From Rotaria sp. Silwood1 (Eukaryota; Rotifera; Eurotatoria; Philodinida; Philodinidae): a stretch of 64,000 nucleotides of DNA. The notes under the pieces are model-generated. The model did no database searches and had not been told where the DNA came from. It worked only from the letters and a program-made list of their open reading frames with translations. The stretch spans positions 744,001 to 808,000 of the forward strand of contig CAJNOP010000004.1 of the NCBI GenBank assembly GCA_905250075.1, written 5' to 3'. A program made the translations under genes and the position numbers. Shown in pieces: positions 52,161-64,000 of the stretch; position 1 is the first letter of the stretch, and the number at the start of each line of letters is the position of its first letter.

Positions 52161-55100
52161 CATTCTTCAGCAATTGATGATAATCAACAAATATTACCTG
52201 CACACAATGATAATGATGACCTAATAAATGATGAGAATCCAGTTATAATTACACATAATAATGAAGAAAATCAAACAAATAAACCATTAAAACGAAAAGT
52301 TGTTTCATTTAGTACGATGCCATTTGAGAAAAAAGTTGCTGATGGTAAGTCAAAGATCAAAAAACATAGATTTTGTTTTTCGATTATTTCTATTAACAAA
52401 TCTATTAGTTAATATAATAATTTCCGCTTGTATTCAGTCAAATCACGTATAATAATAGCATTTAAATTTATATATATATGTATGTTATCTATATAGTTTG
52501 CGATTGTCTTCGTTATATGCAAGAAGGAAGTGATTTTCTCAAAGTTCGTTCATATGCACGTCAATTTCGTCGTTTATATAAACTTAATGATACATTAACA
52601 GCTATAAGTTGGTATCCAACATCAAAAAAACCATCAAAAGCTACTAGTAAAATTTCTAGAAAAAAATTAAATTTTTAATTTTGTTATTATGTTAATCTTT
52701 CATTTACTGTTTTAGTTACTATTGATTCAATAAAAGAAATACGATTAGGAAAAACTACAGAACGTCTTCGTGAATGTGCACATCAATTTCAAAATGAATC
52801 ACTTTTTTCAATTATTTATACAAATGAACATAATCAATATGTTTCATTAGATCTTGTTGCAAGTAGTGCTGATGAAGCAAATATATGGGTAACTGGTTTA
52901 TCATGTCTTATTGCTGAACAAGGTAAACCATCGTCACCAGCAGGTAATTAAAAAAAAGAAAATAACCATTTTATCATCATAGAAGTACTAGCACATGCTT
53001 TTATTTAATATATAAATTAATCAAAATAATCTATTTAATGGAATATATATATAAATATTTTATTTTTGTATTCAGTCGAAATGACATTGGAATAATTCTA
53101 TAATAGAATAATGAGATTTTATAAAATTACATGATGTTTTAACAGTAGTATTGTTGTCCGGAAACTTGAAAATCTTTTCCTTCCGTTTACTTCGTATTGT
53201 TAATTTTGAATGTATTATATGAGTGTAACATTTTAATTAGTTCCTCTTGTAAAATTTTTTTTGTCATTCATTACAGAAAATTACTTACATAGAATAATAT
53301 ATTTTTATTAAATAACAAAAAAAAAACACCTCCTACACAGATTTTTCAATTCTATAATTAATATTCTTTTTTGAAATTTAGCTTTAGAAGATCGTCAACA
53401 AATACGTAATCGATGGTTACGTGATGCATTTGCAGTTGGTTTACCATCACCAACAGGTGAATCGGAACAAATAAATCAGAATGAAGATCGGCCAATTACA
53501 ACAATGAATTCAATTGATGAAGACGAAGCTATACGATTATTAATTGATTATGGAATTTCCGAAGATAAAGCTAAAGTTCGATTACAAGTAAAAATTATAT
53601 TTCTTGTTTTTTTTTTTTTTTGTTTAATAAATAAATAAAAATTAAAAAATTTTAATTAAAGGAAATGCAAACAACTAAAACTGAAAATGCACGTGGATAT
53701 TTTTCAACAGAAGAACTTGTTAATGTATTCAAAGAACTTTCAACTCGACCAGAAATATATCATTTACTTGTCAGGTACATAAATAATAATTTATTCAATA
53801 TATTTATTATTAATTTTTATTCTTTTTTTTTTTTATAAAAGATATTCTCGTAATCAAGATTTTTTATCAACTGAAGATCTAACATTATTTCTTGAAGCTG
53901 AACAAGGCGTAAAAATTAATTAATTATTTATTTTAATAAGAATATACTTATATTTGCTTTTTCTTTTACTCAATTTTAAATTAGATGTCAAAAATAACAC
54001 GTGAAAAATGTGCAGAAATTATTCATGAATTTGAACCATCAACTGAAGCAAAATTTTTAGGACATTTAGGTATTGATGGTATGTTTATTAGACAAGAAAA
54101 AAAAAACCAAATTCTTATTTTTTATACAATATATATATATATATTTAAAGGTTTTACTAATTATCTATTGTCACCTGAATGTGATATATTTAATCCAAAT
54201 AATCGAACTATATGTCATGAAATGAACCATCCACTTAATCATTATTTTATTGCATCATCACATAATACGTAAATATGAATTAATTAATATTTTATTTTCT
54301 TTAAGAAATTTATAAATCAAAGTTTATTATAAGAAAATTTATATTAATTGTAAATAAGTCAATAAAGAAAATATATTCGAGAAAAATTTAATTTATATTG
54401 CAAGTTTTATGTTGAAACTAACTCAATTAAATTTAAAATTTATTTTTAAATAATTTTTTTTTGTTGTGTTTTTTGGATTTTATTTCAGTTAAAATTTAAC
54501 ATTGGAAAATATACATTTATTATTATTATTATTTGATATAAAGTATGAATATATTTTAGATTAATTTAGTTTGTGTAGTGAAAAAAAAAAGCATGTTAAT
54601 ATGAAAATAAATTAAGATGAATACTGATTGTGAATTATATTATTTGTTAGTCTAGGCAGATCTAAGTAGAGTGACAGTAGACTTTCTATTTACATATATT
54701 ATATAATTAGAAAAGACTTAATCATTTTTAGATGTGTCCTTGTGGATAAATAATAAATCACCTCTTCATATATAAGCAAAATGAGCTCAAAGATTCCTTG
54801 AGAAATGTAAATATTGTTCTATTCATAGATTTCTTTTGGCCGATCAATTAAAAGGTCCATCTAGTGTAGATGGATTTATTCATGCATTAATGCGTGGTTG
54901 TCGCTGTTTGGAACTTCATTGTTTTGATGGACCAGATGGTCAACCATTAATTCATAATGGAACATTAACATCTCGTATACCTTTAAATGAAGCACTTGAA
55001 GCTATTAATAATTATGCATTTGAAACATCTTGGTTAGTTAATACCTTAATTTAAGAAAAAACAAAAAAAAAATTTTTTCATTTTTATTATTTTTCTTTTA

Positions 55101-58100
55101 TGTAGTTATCCATTAATATTATGTATTGAATTACAATGTAGTGTTAATCAACAAGAACGTTTATCTCAATTATTAATTGAAATATTTGGTGAAAAAATAT
55201 TTCTTGATTCTTTACCAATAGATACAAATATTTTATCAAATGAATATCGATCATTACCATCACCAAATGATTTACGTGGAAAAATTATTATTAAAGTAAA
55301 ATATAAAATTATTACTTTATTTTATTTTAAATAAAATAATTTTTTAGGGTAAAAAATTACCTTTATTAATTTCAAATGAAATTAATAAAGATTATGGAGA
55401 AATAACAGATGATGATGATTGTTATGAAGATAATAGAAGACGATCAAAAAAGGTTTTAAAAAAAGAAAAAGAAATAATTCAAATATTTTAAAATAAAAAT
55501 TGTTTTCATTTTTTTTTTCTATAGGATATCAATAGTAAAAAACATCGAAAATTATCTCGTGTATTTTCTGATCTTGTTTATTTACTTCGTTCAGCACCAT
55601 TTGAAGATTTTGATACATCATTTAATGAACGTAAGAAAAAAGTTATTCTTTAAAAAACACACACACACATATACACAAAAAAAAAATTCTAGAACAATCA
55701 GGACAAGTATGTACATTTAGTGAAAATGCTGGTTTACGTTTAGCAAATAGTGATGCTGAACAATTTGTTAATTATAATAAACGTTTTCTATCACGTATAT
55801 CTCCTGGTACATGGCGTGTTGATTCATCAAATTTAAATCCACAAGATTTTTGGAATGTTGGTTGTCAAATGGGTAAGTTAAATATTAACAAAAGAAAAGA
55901 AAAAAAATAAAAATAAAACCAAACAAATCGATATTTATTTTTATTTAATATCAATGAAAAGAAAAACTTTAGAAATATCAATGATTATTTTTTTTTTTTG
56001 GCTTTTCGAGATAAACATGATGAATAGATATATTAGGTAATTTTGCTGATTGCTTATTTTTTGCTTGAGATGGCTTACTTATATCTTTGATTTCAATATA
56101 AATCTAAATTGATTTTTGAACACAACAACTTAAAAAAAAAATAAAATAAATCGAATTTAATTTTAAAAATATATTTATTTAGTTGCAATGAATTATCAAA
56201 CAGCAGGAAAATTTATGGATGTATATTTTGGTCGATTTCTAAGTAATGGTGGTTGTGGTTATGTACTTAAACCAACATATTTACGTTATGATAATGCAGC
56301 TGCAGCTAGTGCAGCTTCATCATCAATTGTTAGTGGAAGACTTTCAACAAATCTTTATTCATCAAATACACCTCAAATACTTCATATTAAAGTATTAGAC
56401 AAAAAAAAACAATAACAACAAATTATTTTTCTTTTTCTTTGAAAAAAAAACAGGTTATTAGTGCATTACATCTTCCAAGACCTGAACAAGCAGAATTAAA
56501 AGCCAATTCTGTTGATCCTTATGTTGTAGTACAAATATTTGGTGTACCAAGAGATTGTGATGAAGTACGAACAAAAACTGTTTATCATAATTGTAAGTGA
56601 TGAATTCTTTTTTTTTTTTTTTTTTTTGTAATAAACAAATTAATTTAATGAAAAATTTTGTTTAGGGGAAAGTCCACAATTTAATGAAGCATTTGAATTT
56701 GAAATAGCTTTTCCTGAATTAGCACTCGTTAGATTTGTTGTACTTGATGATGAATCACTTGATTATGATTTTATCGGACAATATACATTACCATTTGATT
56801 GTATTCAACCTGGTAAATAGATTAAAATAAAAAAAAAACAATTTTTTTGAACTAAATTTTTATTCATAGGCTATAGACATGTTCATCTATATACTATCGG
56901 TGGTGATATCATTGCTAATGCTTATCTATTTGTGCACATTGTTGTCAATAGCAAATCATTAGCTGTTGTATGTATTCTGTTTTTTTTTTGTTTTTAAATA
57001 TTATTTATATTATCTTTCATACTAAAATAGAAACCCCGTCGATCATTATCTCGTTATCGTCGTTCTTTATTACGTCGTAAATTACGCGTTGCTGCATTTC
57101 GACCAGTCAATCATCGACAAATCGATGATCTATTTAAAGTAAACGAAAACAACAAATATTTTATTAGAGAAAAATTTCATTTTTTTTGTTCTTTTTTAAT
57201 AATCTATAGTCAGTTATTCAACCATTAGAAACTGCATTTGAATATCGACATGCTGTTGAACAAAGTCTATGTGAATTAAATGAAATGTGTGGTTTACCTG
57301 ATATATCAAATGTAAAACAATGTGTAAGAAAAATTGCTAGTCGATTACAAAAAGCAAATCTTGTCGGTGCTGTTACTATTCGAAATCAATCGGGTGTAAG
57401 TTACAAACAAAAAGAAAATCTATTTTTCAATATAATATTTGTATGAAATACTTTCTCGTCAAATAGCTAAGATAAGAATCAAAGAAAAACCTTGATTATG
57501 GATAAATATGCATTATTTTCTATCGTTCTTCTTATTAATGATTGTAACTGAAACACAAGAAACAGAAACTCTCTTTTATTAGTATATAAGAAGGGATAAT
57601 TAGGAAATAGTTTGCGTTCTCTTCTTTAGAAGTGACATTAACAGATTTTCACATTTGTGTCTTTTTGTTTTTTCAAGGTACCTATTTTCGAATATTCTAC
57701 AACATTACCAGAATTATCTCGGCAAAGTGTCGTTGCTTTAGAAGAAGTATGTTATATATAAAAGAAAAAAAAAAAAAGTTCAATAAAAATTTCATTCAAG
57801 GTCACTAATCGATGTCGTGCTTTAATTGATAATGGTAGTGTGATACATAAAAAAGTAAAAAAAAAAATTATGTTTATTATTAAATAAATTTCTATTGATT
57901 TATAGTTATTTAATGTTCAAACTGAAGTATGTGAAATGAGTAAAGACATTCCAAAATTACTTGAATCAAATGGTTTACGTGGAAAAAAATTTACAAAAGC
58001 AATTGATAATTTTTCATATAATCTTGCTTTATTAAATGGTCAAACAGATTTATTAAATAAAGCTAAACAAGATGCAAATATAACTATTCGACAAGTAAAT

Positions 58101-58212
58101 TATATTTATTCATAAATAGAAAATAATGATTTTAAAATATTTCTATTTTTAATTATAGATTCTCGAAGCAGCTGAAACAACACATTTACTTGTTCAATCT
58201 GAACAATCTTAA
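51828..58212 (+). CDS. PLCL2: Inactive phospholipase C-like protein (PLCL/PRIP)
   Basis: PLC-delta-like scaffold; vertebrate PLCL1/2 bind inositol phosphates and phosphatases and regulate receptor trafficking without PLC activity. Twenty-three exons, the first 51828-52344 and the last 58159-58212, sum to 1169 residues (PLCL2 about 1127). The N-terminus is low-complexity with an Asn tract, then [13 protein letters not shown], a PLCL hallmark. PH domain about 160-290, EF-hand region 291-480, X box about 480-657 (ASSHNT; KIIIKGKKLP), acidic linker, Y box ([28 protein letters not shown]), C2 ([18 protein letters not shown]), then the PLCL-specific helical tail. Catalytic sites: His489 kept, Glu519 kept, but the calcium-ligand Asp of LELDCWDG is His521 (LELHCFDG); a His (533) lies near the second catalytic position, one residue shifted. 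Inactivity is inferred. The upstream acceptor and uORF may control translation. Confidence 0.93.
52112..52160 (+). repeat. Coding AAT microsatellite (Asn tract)
   Basis: An AAT/GAT run in exon 1 of PLCL encodes an Asn/Asp stretch ending in ten Asn. Prone to length variation without frame change. Confidence 0.85.
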
Positions 58213-58685
58213 TTCGATTAGTTAAAGTAATACACACACAGACGCAAGTCTTCTAACCGGTGTATGCATTTCGTTTTTTTTTTGTATTTAATCGATCATA
58301 ATGTCCTTGTTTGTTGGTTTTAATTTTTGAATAAATGCTATAATTTCTCCTGATTGTCTATATGTTTTACCTGTATTTCTATATATATATATGTGTGTGT
58401 ATGTGTGCGTATGTATGATTATTTTACTTTTGTTACGATGAGAATTTTTTTTTTTTACAAATAAAAATATTCTTTGATTGATGACTTTATGAACAAATAA
58501 AGTACATATGTAGACACAACGATTGACTATCATAGATTACATGCATTGGTCGTACAAACAGTGGGTAACCTTCTTGCATTTTGCGAATCATTCCTATTAT
58601 TACTGATGCTGTGTAAGATGTAAACGATGGTTATACGCAACTCAATGTATGATGTTTATTCCATTTATCGATAGTTGCTTGTCTA

Positions 58686-58721
<36 letters not shown>

Positions 58722-59073
58722 CCTTCGGCCAACGATGTAACCTATCTTTTAGATAGGTCTGTTGTTCTTCTTCTTTTCTTCTTCTTCGTTTTCTTCTTGT
58801 TCTTCTTCTACTTCTTTTTTTTCTGATACATAACCCCGACACTAGAAGGATAACACTATCGAACACTGTTGTCGAAAGCCTTGTGTCTGTATGGTTGGTG
58901 ATTGTGGCTAGCACAATTAGAAAGGGTAAAAAACTCATACGCGTTCCATCTATCATTAATAGCAATAGAGTCTATCGTCTCTGCAAAAGAACAATTGTCA
59001 AAGGTCAATAAGTTTTAGTTTAAGGGTGGTGGTGAACGTTCTATATTGAATATAAATAAAATAAATTTATTAA
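58213..59073 (+). other. Intergenic with simple repeats
   Basis: Holds the PLCL 3' end (AATAAA at about 58497-58502), a CT microsatellite at 58691-58718 and a TTCTTC-rich tract at about 58761-58822. The 82-codon minus-strand open frame at 58717-58965 is mostly the translated repeat (RRRTRRKRRRRK) and is not called. DNA is less AT-rich close to the next start. Confidence 0.6.
58691..58718. repeat. CT microsatellite
   Basis: Fourteen uninterrupted CT units between PLCL and the CCDC141-like gene; the longest clean CT run in the window. Confidence 0.9.
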
Positions 59074-59177
59074 CCGATGGCCGAACAGGAAGAACACCAC
59101 CACCCTCATCGAACAAAGGCNNNNNNNNNNCCGATGGCCGAACAGGAAGAACACCACCACCCTCATCGAACAAAGGC
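59074..59177. other. Assembly gap with duplicated contig ends
   Basis: Positions 59121-59130 are ten Ns. The 47 bp before them (59074-59120, from CCGATGGCC to CAAAGGC) are repeated exactly after them (59131-59177). This is what unmerged overlapping contig ends look like. The true sequence probably has one copy, in which case the CCDC141-like gene has a single start codon. A real tandem duplication with a gap is less likely because it starts and stops precisely at the Ns. Confidence 0.9.
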
Positions 59178-62100
59178 CTCGGCTAATATCAAATCGGCTA
59201 GTGATGGATCTGTATCACAAGTGAATGTTAATGTATCCGATTTAGATGGCATATTTAATACTAGTGGTAATCCACCAAGTACAACAACAATTAGTACAAT
59301 TGCTGTACAAGCTGGTGAATCTAGAATTGTTTTGGCTATTCTTCGAGTATGTACTTTTATGTGTGTTTCATATAATTAGAAAAAAATTTTATTTCAATTA
59401 AATCAAAAAAATATATATATAGAGTTCAGATATTGTTCGAGTACGTATACAACAAATGGAACCTGATTTAATGGATATTGGTTCAAATCTTGGTGATACA
59501 ATTCAATATCAAACTGTTCATGAAGAATTAATTAGTAAACTAAGAGTAAAAAACTTTGATAATTTTATTTTTGTTTCTGTTTTTTTTTTTAAATCATATT
59601 TATTGTCAATATTATTTAGGCTAAACAAGATCAAATAACAGAATTGTTGACGCGAGCAGATGATCTTGTCATTCAACAAAGATCTTATAATGAAGTCTAT
59701 GAAGCTATGGCACGAAGTTTAGGTGAAGCATGGAAAGAACTTAATTTACAACTTGAAGGTCGAAGAAATTTATTAAATCAAGCTATACGTTATCATACAA
59801 TGGCTGCTCGAGTTTGTTATTTGTTTTGTTCATTAAAAAACAAAAAAAAAACAAAACCTTTCCATTTTTTTTGTAATTCTTTAGTTTAATGATCGAGTTC
59901 AAGAAGCTCGTTCATGGTTTAATTCATTAGAACATGCAAATTTTGATAATAAATCATTAAATATATTATTTGACGAATATGATTTATATCGAAAAGAAAT
60001 TTTAGAAGTATCATTAGATACATTAAACGAAGGACAATTATTACTTGAACATATTAAAAATTTAGGTGTATTAATTGAATCAATAAATCAACATTCAACT
60101 ATTGCTGTATGTTATGGAATTGAACATTTACTTGGTATACATCAAGATGAACGACGTCAATTTGAAGATGAATGGGAAAGAAATCGAAAAATATTACATG
60201 AATATATACAAATGTCTGAAATAAAATATGATATTGATCAAGTATATAAATATAAATATAAATAAAATAGAATAGAATTTTCTTTTTTTGTTTTTTTAGA
60301 TATTCGATTGGTTAGAAAAACAAGGTCAAATTCATTTAGAAAATACTGATCTTGGACAATCATTAGATGATATTGAACGATTACAAAATATTCATAAAGA
60401 TATTGAAATTGAATCACAAGTAATTTAATTGAAAAATTTTTTTTTTGTTTAACTAAATCTCTTTGTTTTTTTTGCTTAGGTTATACATGATCAAGTTCTA
60501 CGTTGTATGCGTGCTGTTGATACATGGGTACATACGGGTTTAATACGAGCTGATCGTTTACATGCACATGCTCATACACTTTTAGTTCTATGGGAAAAAT
60601 ATGTACTTAAACTTGATATTCGTCGTCGATTATTAAGATTAGCACATCAATTTTATACAAATTCAATAAATGCATTATCAATACTTGATTCACTTGATAA
60701 ACATCTTTCAACAATATCATTCGATCATTTACTTTCCAGTGAAGATCTTATACGTGAATGTAATCATATCAATGATGAATTAATTCAATCAACAGAAATT
60801 CCACTTCGTCAGGGACATATTTTATTAGAAAAAATTCAAACAAATAATTATAATTCAAAAATATTCTATGAACGTGTTTGTGATTTAGAAAAATGTATTG
60901 AAAATATACGAAATAAATTACGAAATGAATATGATAAATTAGATCGACAAGGATCATCATTATATCAAACATTTGATAATGAATGTACAACAATGCAATC
61001 ATGGTTATTTAATGTAGTTGAACATTTTCTTAATGCAAATAAATATTTAATTGATCTAAATAATCCAATTGATATAACAAAACAAACAAATGATTTTTTA
61101 GAATCTCATCAACAAATTATTGAACGTGATCTCAAGGTAGGACTAGATTATTTATTCTATGAAACCTATTATCAACGATAGATCAACAGTTGTTAATGTG
61201 TACATTTCTATCTATCATTGTCTATCTATAGAAAGACAAAACATGTAATGTCAATGATAATGACACTATTGATTGTATATTACTATTCTAGATTATTTTC
61301 ATGGTTCAAGTATTTTAACCTCGCATTAATATGTCCTATGAATATTCTGAGAACAAGAATAAAAGTTTTTTTTGTATGAATGAGATTTTCCTCTGTGGTT
61401 TTTTCTTCTTTCTGTTAAGTTTAGAATTAACAAAGCTTTTATATGTTTATATTTATGTTTGTGAATCATAGGGTTAGATCATATAATTAAGTTAACATAT
61501 ATGCTTGATGTCTAGTGCTTTTGCGTAATATATCAACAAGCTTTCATCATCCATTTTGTATAATTATTCTTTAGTCGTAAAACATTATTATTGTTTTCTT
61601 TTATGTATAGTACCAGATTATTGTAATTTGTATTAATTAGAAATATATAAAATCATCTTCTTACGATTCGATAATATTTTATTAAATAAAAAATTAATCA
61701 AAGACTTTATAAATTAATAATTTTATCTATTTCTAAAAAATTCTAAAATCTTGAGTTTGAATCTATATAAGCATAAATCTTGATGAGTCCTTTTTTTTTT
61801 CTTAAGATAATTTTATCATGAATGACATACGATGAAAGCTTTAATCTTAGAGAAATTAGCAAGGATGTTAAAAAAAACAAACTCGATATCTACATAGATG
61901 ATAACGTTAGAAACTGATGACATTCGTCAATTAAGTAAAAGTAAACATGGATAAAAGATTTTTGTTGACAAATAAAGAAAAAGTTTTTTTGTTTTTATTG
62001 AATCTATTTAAATTAAGAAAGAAAACAAAAAAAATAATATCTTTTATTTGTTTTTTTTGGTTGTTAGCGTCGTGAAGAAGATATTCATCGTCTTGGAACA

Positions 62101-63334
62101 TTAGTTCACGAATTACAATCAAGTAATGATCGTAATTGGCAAATAGCTCGAACACGATTTGATAATCTATTTATTTTATGGCAAAATTTATCTGATAAAA
62201 TAATTCGACGTCATACACTTGCTCAATCTTATGTAGATTTTCAGAATCACGCTGAACAAGTATATTTAATTTTCTACATTGAAAAATTTATAAATCAAAA
62301 TTTTCTTTTTATTTAAGTTATCCAATGGTTTAGCTAGTATTGATGATGTGATACGGTATCGTGATAATATTGATCTATTACCTGAATCAGCAGTAAAACA
62401 TATTGAAGAAACTTGGTCAAATTTACGAAATAATTATCATGAAATAATTGAAAATAGTAAACATATTCGTCATGCTTTAGAAACGGTATGTTAAATGAAT
62501 TTATTTTTATTTTTTTATTATTGAATTTTATTATATTATAGGAATCTGAACAACTTAGTTTACAATTAAATGATACTTATCGTACAATATTTAATCAATG
62601 TGAACAAATAACTCGTCGTTTTGAACAAATATCTTTAAGTTTTGATTCATGGATTCGAAAATTAGAAAATTTAAGAGATTTTAAAAATCAATGGCAACAA
62701 TTTATTGAAAGTGCAAGACAAGTAAGAAAAATTAAAATAGAATCTATACATAGTTGAATATATTTTGTATTCTGTCTCTAATAATATTCTTTAGACAATT
62801 GATAAAGTTTATCGATTTGAATTAAATATTGTTCCAACACAAATTTCAATAAGTGATAATGTTGAAAAATATCAACGTTTCCTTAGTGATTTTGCAAATC
62901 GTGTTCAAGTAAAAAAAAAGAAAAAAAAATTTAGAATTTATTTATTTTTTTTTATTGTGTTTTTGTTTTTTTCAAAGGAAACAACACGTGAAGTTGAAGA
63001 TCGTTTAAGTACAGCTGAACAATTAGGTATGCGTGGTGAAACAAGTGGACAAAAAGAACAAATTGTTAATGAACTTGTTAAAGCTCATCAACAATATTTA
63101 ACACGTATTAATCAAACACGTAGTTTTCTACATACAATGATAAATTATTATAAAAATACATCAAAAATAGAAACACAATTTATTAATAATGAACGAATTA
63201 TATCATCATTACCAAATGATATTCGTAGTACAGAAGTTTTAGTAAGACAATATGAAGCTGAACGTGAAAAAATTATTCAAACTTATGAACAATGTCGACA
63301 AGATGCACAATCAGCTGAAAATAAAGCCAAACAG
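59134..63334 (+). CDS. CCDC141: CCDC141-like spectrin-repeat protein, 3' end outside
   Basis: Large helical scaffold; vertebrate CCDC141 (CAMDI) acts in centrosome positioning and neuronal migration. Exons 59134-59346, 59423-59545, 59620-59811, 59885-60241, 60300-60419, 60480-61136, 62068-62259, 62318-62485, 62542-62721, 62795-62908 and 62978-63334 give 891 residues so far. The N-terminus is diagnostic: TTTISTIAVQAGESRIVLAIL followed by MEPDLMDIGSNLGDT, very close to CCDC141 (TTTISSVAIQAGDSRI; QPDLLDIGSNLDE). The rest is spectrin-like three-helix repeats (VYEAMARSLGEAWKELNLQLEGR). Every exon is a multiple of three, so all introns are phase 0. The start at 59134 follows the gap duplication; 59077 is the same ATG in the duplicate. 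After 63334 a GTTTGTGA donor follows; reading through would stop at 63353, so an end there is possible, but vertebrate CCDC141 is about 1,500 residues, so I expect more exons beyond the window. Confidence 0.82.
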
Positions 63335-64000
63335 GTTTGTGATCAAATTTCTTAGTAAGAGATAGACGAAAGTGTCTCGCACTCCAATAAATGTCTAAGC
63401 GATGTAGTGGGAGTGTCCATTAGACGTCGAGTTAGAAACGAAAGAAGCGCAGGACAGTGTCCTGTCTATATATCTAATCACAATACCGAAAAATAAAATT
63501 GGCAAAAAACCTTTCCTTAATGGTATGGAGAAATAATTCAGAAAGATTCTAATCATAAATAACCATCTATGTAAGGACAAAAAGCATTAGATACGAGTAT
63601 AAGCACAAATGATTAATCAATTCTACAGGAAGTCTTACAAAAGAGTATGTAATAATTGCTTTAAACGTTGTCCACAATTCTCTAAATATTGTTCTTATTT
63701 TGAAGCTTCTGTTTTCGCTATTCGACAATGAGTATAGTTTTCATTTTCTCCTAAACAACATTTGATAAATTTAAAATGTTAATGTCAATATTCAATTACT
63801 GCTTACCAGCAAGATCATTCTAAGAATCTATGTCACGAAGTAAATCTTCATTTTTCACATGCCAACATCATCCTTGTTCTGCGCTGTATGTGATAGAATC
63901 GCATGTCTGCAAATTAATGCTTGTAGGAAGCGAAATGGGAGACACCGCTCTGTCAAACATATGACCGATTTTACGTTACAACTAATTGTTACTTTTTCGT
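63335..64000 (+). other. Intron or 3' flank of the CCDC141-like gene
   Basis: No further exon recognised. About 63354-63500 is less AT-rich than neighbouring introns and includes the near-palindrome AGGACAGTGTCCT and the pair GCACTCC/GGGAGTG, hinting at inserted repeat DNA, but element ends cannot be defined. Most likely a long intron. Confidence 0.4.

Noticed and set aside
58717..58965. 82-codon minus-strand open frame rich in Arg/Lys
   Set aside because: The basic run is a translated TTCTTC simple repeat.

Overview
This is a nuclear window from an animal. Evidence: every gene is split by GT-AG introns, most of them 50-80 bp; the DNA is strongly AT-rich with long A/T runs; and the gene set is animal-specific (Toll-like receptor, DPF/BAF subunit, NudE, PLCL, CCDC141). 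Permuted ARM/TIR/SAM proteins, very short introns and apparent splice acceptors with no visible upstream exon just before several start codons suggest a rotifer, probably bdelloid. That assignment is inference; no marker in the window proves it.

Layout. On the minus strand, 4.4-16.5 kb, lie two consecutive TIR-domain genes: an ARM-TIR-SAM protein (SARM1-related, domains permuted) and a large Toll-like receptor (LRR ectodomain, one membrane segment, very divergent TIR). From 16.5 to 29 kb no intact gene is visible. That stretch holds microsatellites, a fold-back element, a decayed coding fragment on the minus strand and a 147-bp hAT-type MITE with perfect 8-bp target duplications. From 29 kb to the end, eight genes run head-to-tail on the plus strand: an ankyrin-DHHC palmitoyltransferase (ZDHHC17-like), choline/ethanolamine phosphotransferase (CEPT1), NudE (NDE1/NDEL1), a tail-anchored protein with a syntaxin-like N-terminus, a DPF/d4 double-PHD protein, a DRAM/TMEM150-family membrane protein, an inactive-PLC-like protein (PLCL/PRIP) and the 5' part of a CCDC141-like spectrin-repeat protein that leaves the window.

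Model quality. I assigned exon ends by hand from splice motifs, phase and protein continuity. All nine complete models sum to a whole number of codons with matching phases (850, 1227, 595, 418, 340, 275, 415, 250 and 1169 residues). Family names rest on remembered motif similarity, not on a database search.

How the genes relate. The two TIR genes plausibly belong to innate immune or stress signalling. The plus-strand genes are mostly housekeeping: protein lipidation and traffic (ZDHHC17, syntaxin-like), phospholipid synthesis and inositide binding (CEPT1, PLCL), dynein/centrosome work (NudE; CCDC141 in vertebrates), chromatin (DPF) and autophagy/membrane (DRAM). Some are only about 250-280 bp apart. 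The most unusual items are the permuted ARM-TIR-SAM protein with no glutamate at the NADase site, the Toll TIR with an altered BB loop, three independent fold-back elements, and an assembly artefact at 59.1 kb (10 Ns flanked by an exact 47-bp duplication).
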